A stretch of DNA of 64,000 nucleotides, taken from positions 14,435,916 through 14,499,915 of the forward strand of contig OY294045.1 of the NCBI GenBank assembly GCA_958510825.1. The letters run 5' to 3'. The DNA is from Brachypterus glaber. Its lineage: Eukaryota; Arthropoda; Insecta; Coleoptera; Kateretidae. Position numbers and translations under genes: made by a program. Shown here in pieces: positions 35,704 to 48,075 of the stretch. Position 1 is the first letter of the stretch; every line of letters begins with the position of its first letter. The notes under the pieces were generated by a model. That model was not told the origin of the DNA. It was given only the letters and a program-made list of their open reading frames with translations, and ran no database searches.

Positions 35704-36440
35704 TACAGGGTGATCCATAACTGGTATGCCAAAATTTAAGAGGTGATTCTAGATCCAAAAATATAAAAAAAGTTCCTATAAAGGTTGGTCCGGAAATGAG
35801 CCCTAAGGGATCTAGGGCCCTTTAAAATTGTAATAAAAATAAGGTTTTTAATTAATAACTCGGGTACCGTTTAAGCTAGAGCGGCGAGCTTTTGCATGTA
35901 TACTAGTATTAATAAGGGCAATAAGTTTATGTTAATTTATTTTTTTAATTTATCCAGAGGCGTGCCCAGACGGACAAAATATATGAGGCTTAAAACATTT
36001 TTGCCCCAAACTTTTCTATGTGTATGTTTTTTGGATTTGTTGTAAAAAATATAGATTTCTAGAGTAAAAATACATATAAAATATCATATAGTGTAACACT
36101 GTAGGAGCAACCGTTATCAAAAAAAAATGCAATTAAGAGGAAGTAACATTTTGTGCCACCAAAAACGTTACTTTTTAAAAGGCTATTACTCCTTTAATAT
36201 TAAATTTAGGTGTTTTGGTGTATAATACTTTTTTGCTCAGTTTTAAATGAAGAATCACCCTGCAGCATTAAAATTTTATTGGTGCTTTTTTTTGTTCCCC
36301 ATTCAATACGTCATCTTCGAAGGGCCGTAGCTCCCTTAGGGCTCATTTCCGGACCAACCTTTATAGAAACTTTTTTTCATATTTTTGGATGTAGAATCAC
36401 CTCTTAAATTTCGATAAGCGAGTTCTGGAACAGGCTGTAT
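35704..36440. repeat. ACAGGGTG-type foldback element (about 735 bp)
   Basis: The left arm (TAAGAGGTGATTCTA, GTTGGTCCGGAAATGAGCCC, AAGGGATCTAGGGCC) recurs inverted on the right (GGGCTCATTTCCGGACCAAC, TAGAATCACCTCTTA). It ends near CAGGCTGTAT. Same architecture as 58976-60118. Confidence 0.75.
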
Positions 36441-36957
36441 ATTTGGAAATAAAAGAACACAGTCCAAGGGTTAAAAATGAATATTAATTACCAAAACCAT
36501 AGTTGTATACAAGCAACAAAAAACGTAACTTGTCCCATTCAAAATACGGTATTATCAAATGGCATAAATATACAAAATTGCTATTAAAGATAACAAAGCA
36601 TGAAAAGAACTATTATTATACCTATAATAACATTAAACTTATAACTTAATTTCAACAAAAAAATAGCAGTTAAAGCAAAGACTAATTTTTAATCTTTGGT
36701 TAAAGTGTTAAATTATTTTTTTTACATAGAATTTACTTTAAATAATTTTAATTTTGAATTAAAATTTATTTTGTTTAGCGTATGTTCATAATGTAGTCCG
36801 TGATGTTTGTTTTTAGATTTTTGGCTATTTTAGCCTGAAGATGACCCTAATTTTAAGGGTTGAAGCAATTATAGCTATTTACTATTAAATAAATTGTTTC
36901 AATAAATACATAAACTTTGGAGTAGACATAATAATTTTTAATTTTGATTAAAAAAAT

Positions 36958-37013
36958 AAAGAAGAAGAGGAAGAAGAAGAAGAAGTAGAAGAGGAAGAAG
37001 AAGAAGGAATAGA
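36958..37013. repeat. (GAA)n microsatellite
   Basis: Purine-rich GAA/GAG/TAGAA run. About 100 bp upstream (36830-36870) is GCCTGAAGATGACCC...AGGGTTGAAGC. Confidence 0.7.
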
Positions 37014-39537
37014 AGAATTCATAGTTAATCTTTTTTTGTAATAAATGGCTTAATATTTAGTATTAATTTTGTAATCAAAATTAGGGGAGAGTCCCTTACA
37101 TAAGCTTATTTGGAGCTTTGTACTAAGTTAATATTCAACTCTGTCTTTATTTTATAGAACTAGTTCTAATTTATTTCAAAAATTACACGCCTTTTATTTC
37201 TCCGAACTAGTCATAATGTTTAAGATTATGTATAATTTTAGGTCTATAAGTACCAAACTAAAAATTATTTTTTTATCACGGTACATGTTTTTCATAGAAA
37301 GGATTTTTTGAATATTAAGAAGAAGTTAAATAAAATTAAATAATAAACGCATACGTATGCAATACCTGCTGCCATTTATTACAAGAACATCGTATTTGCT
37401 AAATTAATTTAAACCATAGTTTTAGTGTTCTCAGTTATTTAAAAATTTAATAATGTGGTAACTCTGTATACACACTGTTAAAAATAAATTTAATATTTAA
37501 AAGTGAATTGAAAAGACAATTCTTGCATTTTCGCGCAATAGTAACTCTCCATAATTCCTTCCTAACAACCATAGACAAAATAAACAAATAGATTGATTTT
37601 TGACCGTCTGCGCATACTTCTGCGTCCCGACTAAATGCGTCCTCCATTTTGATTCCAATTGTCCAACATAAAATAAAAAAATATATATTGTATGTTGGTA
37701 ACACTGTGTTGCGTTAGATAGGAATATTTTCTTTGGTAGAGATGTGTCTTTTCATTTCACTTCAGTAGTCAGTAAAAGTTTCTTTTTGTCGTTGTTTTGT
37801 TGCAACAGTTGGTTATATATGTAAAAACTAAATCAATATGTTATACTACACAGATATTTATTTATTTTTACCAGTAATTTAAATATAAAAATATAATTCT
37901 TCGCACACACCTCTAACATATTCGTGCAACAGGTTAACATAACCTAATTTATGTATGTTTTGAGTTTGTTTTCGAGGTTTTTCTGTTATTTTTTGTACGC
38001 GTTTGGTGTTTTGTGCTAGAAGGGTGAACATTTTATTTTATTATAGACTATATAATAGCGTTTTTGAACTTTTAAAGTCTTTCTGTGTTTTTTGTATATT
38101 TTATAGTGCTTTTTCAAAGAACTAGTAAAGTCTTTGCAAGGACGTGTTTTATAAAAAGTTGTAGAAACATAAAACGACTGCTACCTGCAGACAGCAGTAT
38201 CATATTTTTTAGGTAACTTTGACAGTAAATAATAAAAACATTAAAAAGTAAGGTTATGTCGTTTATTTATTTACATTTTACCCACTAATTTAAATTTCCT
38301 GCTGATTTCTGACGTAACTTCCGATCAAAATGGAGGACTAGTAAATTTGTATATAACTTTGAGATGACAGCTCATCTATGTTCTTTGTCTATGCTAACAA
38401 CAAATATATAGCACACAAATATTTAGCACACGAAATTGAGATTTAATTCAAAATAAATAATAACTTCATATTAAAAAAATGGCGGACCAACATCTCGTCG
38501 CATATAACTGAGAGCTCTTTTACGATTGACATGCCGGTTGCCTACACTGTGGGCGCGCAAAAAAAAACACTTTTTTGCTCGCTGTCATGGTTACGAGCAG
38601 AAAAGTAAAAACCTAAGAAATAGGTCTAAAAACTTCATTTCTTTTTTACAAATGTTAACTTTTCTATTAAATCGTAGAAAAAATACATTTCCTCCTATTG
38701 GTAATAGGTGATTACTTAAATAACTAATAAAGTATGTAATATGATTAAACAAAATTAAGCATGTGGTAGGAAATGCAGTTTTATGCATTATTATAAAATA
38801 AAGGTAAAAAATATGCATAACAAAAGTATTCCATAAAGAAAGTTTTCTAAATCTAAAAACAAATGGAAATCTAGATTATAAAATGATAAAAAAAATTGAA
38901 ATTTAATTTAATTATATAACAAAGAAAATTATATAAATAAAATTCGTATTTTTCAGTAGGTAGATTTTGTTAATGAGAGTTTGTGCTTGGTGTGTTTGCT
39001 CTGGTTTAGTTTGTTCCGTTTAACTGTCAAAAAAAAAAAATAGGACTAGTGCGTAACCTGTTTATAAAAAGCAGGGGGGAAAAAGTGTAATGAACTTTTG
39101 AGAAGTCCGGATTTCGGTCTTACTGGAGAGCACCATACTCCAAACGCTATGTCATTGCCAAGAACACAAAAATGAACTAAACCCAGATTTATTAGTTAAG
39201 ATCTGGCCTTTTTCTATGGCACTTAGCTTTTTGATGTGTACTGAGGTAACCTCAGTGTGGTTCGAGGACTGTTTTAGGGAAAACCATTAAAGATAATATA
39301 ATACATTTATTGGCAACAGTAAAACTTTTTCCAGTTGAGTTTTCACAGATAAAAATATACATTCACTACGGGCATGACTGTATGATTACGAAACAAACTA
39401 CGGGTCATTATATTGAATTATTTGTTGTTTAAATAAATAACACCAGTAAATGAAGCAGGAAATAGAGTGAACCACATTGTGGTTCATTATTAATATATTT
39501 ATTAAAATGTTAAAATATAGATATAGTATACATTGCC
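37014..39537. other. Interval with no recognisable gene
   Basis: AT-rich. TCCTCCATTTTGAT near 37640 and ATCAAAATGGAGGAC near 38325 are inverted copies, hinting at a decayed foldback of about 700 bp. No exon seen. Confidence 0.4.
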
Positions 39538-39583
39538 CAGTAAAAAAACTTTCACACCTCGAGGTGTGAAAGTTTTTTTACTG
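39538..39583. repeat. Perfect 46-bp palindrome with no spacer
   Basis: Starts CAGTAAAAAAACTTTCACAC and is centred on CTC|GAG between 39560 and 39561. Both 23-nt arms match without error. Confidence 0.9.
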
Positions 39584-40036
39584 CAGATCTGCGCGTGAAA
39601 CAAATTTTTTATTACCAGATTAACTTTCAGCAACCTCAAAAACCCCAATATACCAATTTTCACGAAAACTACTTCTGCCCCTCAGGGGGTGGATTTAGAA
39701 AAAATTATTTTAAGATTCAGTTTTAGCGACCTCAAAAACCAATTTTCACGAAAATATTGTAAACATTTAGAAAAATAATCATCCCCACCCCCGGGAGTGG
39801 AATTAGAAAAAAGTTATTATTAGATTCAATTTCAGCAACCTTAAAAACCCCTATTTAGCAGTTTTCAAATTTTTGTGAAAAAATACTTCTCTGTCAAGAT
39901 AACAAATTGACCTGTTTTTTAGAATTTTCATATTTTGCTTAGTTTGAGAGATATTTGGGGTGGATCATTTTCAAATGATCACCCTGTGTATGACTGAAAC
40001 TCAAAAATTCAAAAAAAATACTATTTTTAAAAAATT

Positions 40037-40890
40037 TAGGGTGGTTCAATTTTTTTTTAAAAATGTTCCATTTAGCTGAAATTTGGTATAAAGGCTTCAT
40101 TTAGTATTATTAAAGTGAAACAATACCCAAAAACTGAAAATTCAAAATGACGGAATAAATATAGCCGATTTATTTTTAAAATTTTTCCAAAATAAAAGAA
40201 AATAATGCACCAAAAAACAACAAAATGACAGATCCCGCCCATTCTGTTATGGGTTATTTTTACCAGTAATTACTGTAAAAATTTCATAATTTTCTACTGG
40301 CCCGTTTTTTTTATTCAATTTTGAAAAAGAATATATTAAAAATTTGGAATAATGTGAATAATTTTTTTATTCTATTAATATATTAAACAAAATTACCCTA
40401 AAATAATTACAGATTTACGAAGAAAAATTGTTTAGTCCTAATATATTTTTTTTAATATTTAAGAAAGAAAAATCGTAATAAAAACATCTAAATTGGCCCT
40501 AGAAAAAAAAGTGACAAAATTCTGTTTTTTTTGCATAGTGTCATATTTTTCACCGCTGATTACGAAAAAAATTGTGAAAAATCTGAAAACAAAATTGTTT
40601 TGATATTAGGGTGGTTCAATATTTTAGAAAAATATCCGATTTAACTAAAATTAAGTATAAAGCCTTCTTTTAGTAATATTAATGTGAACCAATACCCAAA
40701 AACTCTAAATTCAAAATGGCGGAATAAATATGGCCTATTTATTTTTTAAATTGTTTCAAAATAAAACAAAACAAAATGACAGATCCCGATCTTTTTTTGG
40801 GTATTGGTCCCCATTAACATTACCAAAGGAGGCCTTTATACCAAATTCCAGCTAAATGAGACATTTTTCAAAAGTTTTGAACCACCTTAA
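40037..40890. repeat. Foldback/tandem repeat with GGTGGTTCAA ends
   Basis: TTAGGGTGGTTCAAT occurs near 40037 and 40606 in direct orientation, and inverted (GAACCACCTTAAT) near 40876. Shared internal blocks are ATTCAAAATGGCGGAATAAA and ACAAAATGACAGATCCCG. No coding capacity. Confidence 0.65.
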
Positions 40891-41680
40891 TATCGCTTTT
40901 TTTTGTCACCTTTTTTTACGTAATCAGCAATGCAAAATATGTAATTATACAAAAGAAAACAGAATTTTGTCACTTTTTTTTTAGGACCACTGTGATGTGA
41001 TTCCTGATACAAACGGCTGGAATATAGGGACGGACGGGTTTCGGGTTTAAAGTAATGAACCCTAAAAATAATGTCAAAATATTATGTAATTATAATTATT
41101 TATCTATATAAACGTTAAGAGATTTAGTTATGGATGCGTTACAAATGGTATAACCATTAGGATTTACCTAATGCATCCATGCATAATAATAATAATAAGG
41201 CAGGTAGCTAGAAGTAATTTGTTCATTTATTAATTAATATATTATTATAGTAAAATAAAATTAAATTTCTTTCATTGTTAAAATAAAAAGTGAAATTAAT
41301 TTAGCTTAATCATTACACTATTGTGTTATTAAACAAGTTAATCACAACCAATCGATCACTTTAAATTTTCTTAGTCGGAGGCTAAAGCCCCTTTATAATT
41401 ATACATATTGAATGGACTGCCGCCTATTTAGATTAGATAAAGAGAGAAGTTCTAAAGAAAGAGATAAAAGTATAATTATTATTGTTTTGAAATAAAATTA
41501 TGCATATTTTAGGTAAAAATAACAATTTAGGTTATATTTTAAATTACATGAAGGTAAGATATTTGTTTTTTTTTTAAGTAAAAAACTATTTTTTTAAATT
41601 TTTACACAACTAGAACTAGAGTTTAGAGTTTAGACACTTACCTTAAGATTTTGTCGTTTGGACTTTAGCTTTCCAATTGT

Positions 41681-41833
41681 AAAGGTTCGTCCAAGTATTA
41701 CATAACGCACTTTGAAGGGAGCACTAGCGTTACCTGAATGTTATTGGTATTGGAAAATAAAGAAAAGAGTAGGTTACATGTGGGGGTAAAAATTTTCCAA
41801 AAATGCGTTACGTAATATTTTAACGGACTCTTC
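41681..41833. mobile_element. Decayed MITE related to 22228-22382
   Basis: GGTTCGTCCAAGTATTACAT at the left and GCGTTACGTAATATTTTAAC at the right correspond to the terminal repeats of the intact copy, with several mismatches. Confidence 0.55.
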
Positions 41834-42405
41834 TATAAGAGATCCCTGTATTTTTAAAAAAGTATCCTTTTATATTGATACCTAAATCTTAACCTATTGT
41901 ATCTCAAAACTAGGCCAGGTCAGGATTTTTTTCAAAGGGTTTAAGTACATTTTTACTCCTTAAATCAATTTTAATTAGTAAAGTATACTTTAGAGATATA
42001 ACGGTTTAAGTCAATGTGGAAAAAAATAAACATTGTACAATTAACAGTAACTATTATTTTATTACAAATTTAACTCTTAAATTACTTAAACTAATTTTAA
42101 AATTATTTTATCACAAATACAAACAGATCTGTCACTAAGAAAGGGAAATCCTAAACACGGCTAGTTAAAAAAAAACTAGCTCAGATGTTTTTTCTGAAAA
42201 TGGTTCTAGGATATATTTTAAGCATTCTGTACAAACATTAAAAAAAAAAGATCTTCAGATGACTTTTTTTGCCACATAGTCTTAACATTTTTACAAAGAA
42301 GCAGAGATTTATCCATGACCCAACAGAAATAGTTTTCTTTTTCCTTATTTTAGATTTTGAGCTGCTAAATTCATATAACTTTTGTAGTTTTTAATTCATT
42401 TAACT

Positions 42406-42713
42406 TTATAAAATAATTAAAAAAGGCTTATAATCGACTTCACGTTAATTTTATTATTGAAAACAATTAGTGTGACCGCGGTTTCGCTATAATAGATATA
42501 GCATCTACGGACTTAAATACATATAATGGGACATCTTTAACATTCTGGTCATAAATAACACTAAGGACATTACACAATTAATAAATTAGGTTACAGATTA
42601 AAAATATGCATTTTCAGTGGCATGAATTAGGTTATGTTTACCGATTGGGCAAGGTGCGTTTTATTATAATAAAACGTGAAGTCGATTATAAGCCTTTTTT
42701 AATTATTTTATAA
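42406..42713. mobile_element. MITE with about 40-bp terminal inverted repeats
   Basis: The left repeat (42407-42447, containing GGCTTATAATCGACTTCACG) and right repeat (42672-42713) are exact complements over about 40 nt, including the AT-rich outer part. The core of about 225 bp is non-coding. Confidence 0.8.
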
Positions 42714-42925
42714 TAAACCACTTCACTATAAGAAGTTCAGACGTTCAGAACCATGAATGAATTTTCAAACTGGATCATTTAACTTTTGTAGTTTTTGCTT
42801 AATATTGGATATTAAAATTTCAACCATTTTTGAGAGTCGCTTTTTTTGTAATTACCAAGTTTTACTTTTTTTTTTTTCGGGCTCTATGAATGAGTTTTGA
42901 TCTCAAGTTTGTATATACAAACAAA

Positions 42926-43350
42926 AACACTGGCTCACAAAAAAAAATTGTCTTATGTATTTTGGGATGCTGAATACGAATCTCTCATAAAAAAAGGCAC
43001 TTTATGGGCTCATTTTTTTGCTACACTGAAATTGTAGATATGGTTTTCACCATTTTAGGCAGTTTTTTCAGTGTATCAAAAAAATTAGCCCATGAATTGC
43101 CTTTTTTATGGCGATTTGTGTTCAGAATCTGGCATTAAAAAGGCACTTCATTGGCTCATTTTTTGCTACACTGAAATTGCAGATTAATAATGTGAGATTT
43201 TCACCATTTTAGACAGTTTTTTCAGTGTAGCGAAAAGCTAAGCCCTTGAGTTGCCCTTTTTATGGTAGATTCGTTTTCAGCATTCCAAAATACATAGGAA
43301 TGGGTGGGTCTTAACCCCAGTACAGACAACTTTTTTTTGTGAGCTTGCGT
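42926..43350. repeat. Foldback element related to 4641-5358
   Basis: CTTATGTATTTTGGGATGCT, AAGGCACTTTATGGGCTCAT and the inverted counterparts (CAGCATTCCAAAATACATAG) show the same family, in a smaller form without the fourfold tandem block. Confidence 0.7.
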
Positions 43351-43726
43351 AATCTAAACATAAGATGTGGAATTTACTGTACAGTGAATGTCATGTAATT
43401 AAGTAATTAATGGTAACGATACGTAACAATATTTCGCAAAAACTAAAAAAGTTAACTGAATTTTAAGAATATATATGGATTCAACATCTTTAAATCTATA
43501 TGTATAAGGAAAACTACTTTTAGATTTTAAGCTTTCACGACCATTAAGATATAAAGAACTTTCACTTTCGGGTTTAGACCGTGTTAATGGATTTTCATTT
43601 TCCGACGTTTCGTCTCTTACTACTAGAGACATCTTCAGGGATTAATCTGAAACTACTTTTGCTAGATCATAGATAAATCTCTAATCCTTGGTAAAAGTAT
43701 TTAAAAACAGACATCTAAGGTTTTTT

Positions 43727-43732
43727 TTTATT
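43727..43732 (-). terminator. Possible polyadenylation signal of G4
   Basis: AATAAA on the minus strand, about 235 nt past the stop, inside an A/T run. Weak evidence. Confidence 0.3.
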
Positions 43733-43966
43733 TTTTTTTGCGGAATGCTTAAAAGAAATATACCCCAAAACCATTATTAGAAAAAAACATCAGAGAAACC
43801 AAACCTTTTACATGAAAATTTTTAAATCTAGACGTGTTAAGTAAGACAAAGAATACCCTTGTGGTTCTGACATTTTGTTACATTTTTCATCATATATATG
43901 ATTATTGCACACTATGTCGGTTACATGTCGCGTCGGTTGTATCTGCGGTTTTATCACAGGTGGCAT

Positions 43967-45754
43967 TTAATCCCATTTGAATGGTTTTCCTCCATGGCTA
44001 TGGAAATCATGGCCGCCTTCATGCCCATGATCATGTTTAATCGTTTTATATACTGTATGGGTATGTTTTATTGTATGAACATGATATGGTACGATTATTT
44101 TTACATGGTGGTGCCTAAAAGAATAAAATACTGCTGGTACTATTTAATGTTTAAGAAAATCTAAGAAAAAATAATTAGTATTTTTTATAAAAATATTAAA
44201 AAAAAAATTAAACAAAAATTGGAATAAAATATACTTGAAAAAAAAATTGTTCTTTACACGTCTTGTAAACGGCGAGCTTGGATCTACTTTTAATTAGAAA
44301 TGTAATCACTCTTAGTTTTTTCTCAGAAATTGATTTTGGGACATCCCCTAATTATTTTAGAACCAAACGAAAATCGATTTTCATTTGTTTTTATATCTTT
44401 TTTAGTGTATGTTTAATTTTTATTACTGATATCGAAAGAGTTATCCAGAGTTTATTTTTTTAAGCAATTTTGTACAATTTCTTTTTTTTTTTTTTTCATT
44501 TGTTTCTGAGATATTTAAAATCAAAATTGACAAAACTCATTTTTTAAACAAGTCTGCCATTGTAACCTGTTGAGATATTTAAAAAAAAAATAAATAATTT
44601 AAAATTAGCTTAACGCCTTCTACAAATTTTATATTAGAAAATTATCACAAAATGGCTCTAAGCGCCAAAACACACTTTTAATCAGAAATGCCACTCTTAG
44701 TTTTTTCTCAGAAATAGATTTGGGGACATGCCCTCATTATTTTAGGAGCAAAACAAAAAAAAAACCTAGCAGCGCTTTTTAAGAAAATCGATTTTCATTT
44801 GTTTTTATATCTTTTTTAGTGTATGTTTAATTTTTATTACTGATATCGAAAGAGTTTATTTTTTTAAGCAATTTTGAAAAATTTCTTTTTTTTTTTTTTT
44901 TCATTTGTTTCTGAGATATTTAAAATCAAAAGTGAAAAAACTCATTTTTTAATCAAGTCTGCCATTGTAACCTGTTGAGATATTTAAAAAAAAATAAATA
45001 ATTTGAAATTAGCTTAACGCCTTCTACAAATTTTATATTAGAAAATTATCACAAAATGGCTCTAAGCGCCAAAACACAATACAATAAAATTAGGTTGGCG
45101 TTGGTACTAAGTTAGAGCCATTTTTATTGAAATGTTTGCAGATTGAGGGATAATACTCTTACCCCAATGAACAAATTTTAGGGATGAGACCTCCAAATTT
45201 CACAGTTTGAAATTTTTGTGGGTCACCGTACTCTACATAGGTTGTAAATATGACATGTAAAAAAATAGTATATACTAAATAAAGATTATTATTATTATTA
45301 TTATTATTACATATTCATAGGCAAGTAAAATAGATCATATATCATAATTTCTTAATTTCATTTTAATTAATTTTTTTTAGTTGAAATAAAATTAACGTTT
45401 AGGATTAGCTAATACAATTAATTTGTCTCAAAAAATAAATAAAAATTAAATAATTTTACAAATATAGGACGAGAAAAAAAAATAAAAAAAGCAATTTAAC
45501 TACCAAATTATTTCTTTTGCAAAATTTTTGTAACATTTACCCTAGATTTAGTAGATTTTAAAACTATTACGTTTATTCACGGTTTGTTTGTTTAACTAAT
45601 GTAGGTACATACCCTCCGTGTCCTCCAGCATTAACCAAAATCACGGAGCACAACGCCATAAGCAAACACAAAAACTAAAAAAAATATTTTTAATTATTTT
45701 CACTTATCGGTTAAATATTCACTATTTATGCCTTACCAAACCAACAAAATTCAT
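43967..45754 (-). CDS. G4: short secreted His-rich protein (3 exons, 75 aa)
   Basis: Coding exons are 45737-45754 (18 nt), 45613-45674 (62 nt) and 43967-44114 (148 nt), with phases 0 and 2 and donors GTAAGG and GTATGT. Residues 1-22 form a signal peptide (core LFLCLLMALCSVILVNA) with cleavage expected before GGHGG. Residues 31-52 carry VPYxVxTIxHTHTVYK, the module seen in G1. The tail is HDHGHEGGHDFHSHGG and ends PFKWD. Exons 1 and 2 together are 80 nt, the same as the unsplit signal exons of G2, G3 and G5, and the six-codon first exon matches G1. It is the minimal member of the family. Structural, metal-binding or antimicrobial function is possible but unproven. The first intron is only 62 bp. 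Confidence 0.82.
44281..45081. repeat. Direct tandem duplication (about 400-bp unit) in G4 intron 2
   Basis: Two units each run from TTTAAT(T/C)AGAAATG to GCTCTAAGCGCCAAAACACA. They share TCGATTTTCATTTGTTTTTA and AATTAGCTTAACGCCTTCTA and differ by small indels. Confidence 0.85.
45100..45310 (+). mobile_element. Probable LINE 3' tail with (ATT)n
   Basis: A non-repetitive block containing GGGATGAGACCTCCAAATTT and GGGTCACCGTACTCTACATA ends TAAATAAAGATTATTATTATT. An (ATT)n 3' terminus is typical of LINE 3' UTRs. No coding part seen. Confidence 0.45.
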
Positions 45755-45821
45755 TTTTTTAATGTCCGAAATGAACGTTTGTTAAATTAATTATGATCCA
45801 ATAAGAGATTGTGGCGCGCCG

Positions 45822-45829
45822 TATATATA
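45822..45829 (-). promoter_or_regulatory. TATA box of G4
   Basis: TATATATA on the minus strand next to a GC-rich CGGCGCGCC. A TCATA initiator-like site near 45794 gives a leader of about 40 nt. Confidence 0.6.
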
Positions 45830-46396
45830 GAAAAGGGAGCAATATGCACCTTCTGGTGGCGGGTGGCATATGTGCAATACCTGCTATGTATATATAAATG
45901 TATACATGCAAGTTATAGTAAAATGGGTGATTTTAGTGAAATTCAACTCTCACTTTCCTAAATAAATGGCAAAATTGGTGAACGATGGATTATTACATAC
46001 TACGGTGATGAAAAAATTATATAGATTAGGTAGCTATTTAATGATGATGATGGAATACCTTTAATTAATTATATAGATTGTCCCAGAAATCTAAAATTGT
46101 ATTATTTAAGAATATTCAAATATAATTATTAGTGAGTTAAATCAGATATTATCCACAAGCAAAAAGGCTCTTGTGGTCGGGTGGGTTAATTTTTCACTTC
46201 TTACACAACATTTTTACATTCTCCTACTGTCAATTCAGTGATTATAATACTACTTTGCTGCTTATCTATCAGTAAAAACCAAAGGTATATACAGAATTTA
46301 TGGTTGGGCGTGTATAAAGTTGAAAACTCTGTTGAAAAAGCAATTTTTTAGCAGTTTATTGCACCAATCCTATTAACTGATACCTATGCTGATTAC

Positions 46397-46470
<74 letters not shown>

Positions 46471-48075
46471 ATATTTAATTGTTTGGTGAACTTGTGGTAA
46501 TTAGTTCGGTCGTGTTCAGTTTAAAGAAATAATACGGGGTGTTTCATGCGTGGTGCATTGATAATGGTTCGTTACTACGCTATGATATTAGAACTAGTTG
46601 GGACATCCTTTATAACTAATAATTTTTTTTCTGCTACATTGCTTTTAAAAAACGTAATTATTAGAAATATATTTTTTAAGAAATTTTATCAATTTATTTC
46701 ATACAAATGGTTCCGCTTAATATACCAGATTTTTATCGCTCTATAGAGCATAATATATATTTTTGTGTGGTAAAAAAGTGTTTATTTTTTAAGAAAAAAT
46801 CACTTTTAAAAATAATTTGTGTATTTTAAAATTATTCAAACATTCGGATAATTTTTTTCAAAAAATTTCCTTTAATATTGAGTGAAATATTAAAACTAGG
46901 ATTAAAATTATGATAGGAAGAAGAATAAAAAGTTTATTGAAAGATTTTGGACGATAATTATTTCTAGTACAAGTATATTCAAATATATAAAGAAAGTTAT
47001 CGTATTTGGGGCTAAATCGCCTGCAATGATAATACTTTACATGCTTATAGATACATAAAAAATAAATACTTAGCCAAAAATTTCAGCCCTTCTTATGTCC
47101 CGGAACATACTTTAATTAATTACTTTAATTACAAATTTACACATAATATGTTGACATATTATGTCATAATATATTGTGTCATAATATGTTGACATATTAT
47201 GTCAATGCACGATTCGGCAACATTGCACCTAACGAAACTTCAAGTGTCAAGTGTCATGTGGTCAAAATAAAAATGACTTTGCACATTGACTACTACAGTG
47301 GGGCCAAAAGAAAGGGTCTGTGTTGTGTTCACTGCTCTTGACTATAAAATTAGATCATTTTGTTGTGTTTCCAAACCAAATGCTGTAACTCAATGTGTAA
47401 TTAGGCTGGACTTTTGTGACTAGTTTCTTAAGTTTCAGTACGATTATGAAGTTTATTTTGAGGTATTTCTCCTATAATAACATTGTAAGTAATTGTAATT
47501 TTTTTGTGTGCCTTTGTTATTAATGGACAATTTTTAGAATAGTAAATAGTAAGTATAAAGACGTCTTAATATGTAATTATTCATTTCATTTAAATAAATA
47601 ATTAAATTAAAATCAAATCATTTATTACAGTGTACCTATTTTTCAAAAATTTTAAGTAAACCGATTCCTATTTCTTTTTTTATTGTCTTTTTTCAAGTCC
47701 ATTGAAAAAAAAATAAAAAACTATGTATTTTCTTAAGTAAATTTTCTATATTTTGCTTTACATTCTATAATATGTTATATATTATATAATATGTATTTCG
47801 TGACTACAATTATTTAAACATCTCTATAGCCGGAAAACTAAAGTTAATGAAGATTAATTCCAAGAATGTGTTAGAAATGCCAATTTTCTAAGTCCAATTT
47901 ACCTTAAGTGAATTTTTAATTTTTATAAGTGGTTGAAATCAGGAAGATCATTTTAATATCTTAAGGTATAATGCTTTTTTAATGTTTGTTTTCTATGCTT
48001 TGTAGTTTCAGAAACATTGTAAAACAAACATAAATTAATTACTAACAATTATTTTTTTATTATTTTATTATTGTT
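45830..48075. other. Interval upstream of G4, no gene seen
   Basis: Contains a (TA)n microsatellite at 46400-46468. ATTATGTCATAATAT-type repeats lie at 47150-47205. No exon is supported. Confidence 0.5.
46400..46468. repeat. (TA)n microsatellite
   Basis: About 34 uninterrupted AT units. Confidence 0.95.

Noticed and set aside
43898..44164. 88-residue Met/Tyr/Trp-rich plus-strand frame.
   Set aside because: Exactly antisense to G4 exon 3, which has matching splice sites, signal peptide and family homology.
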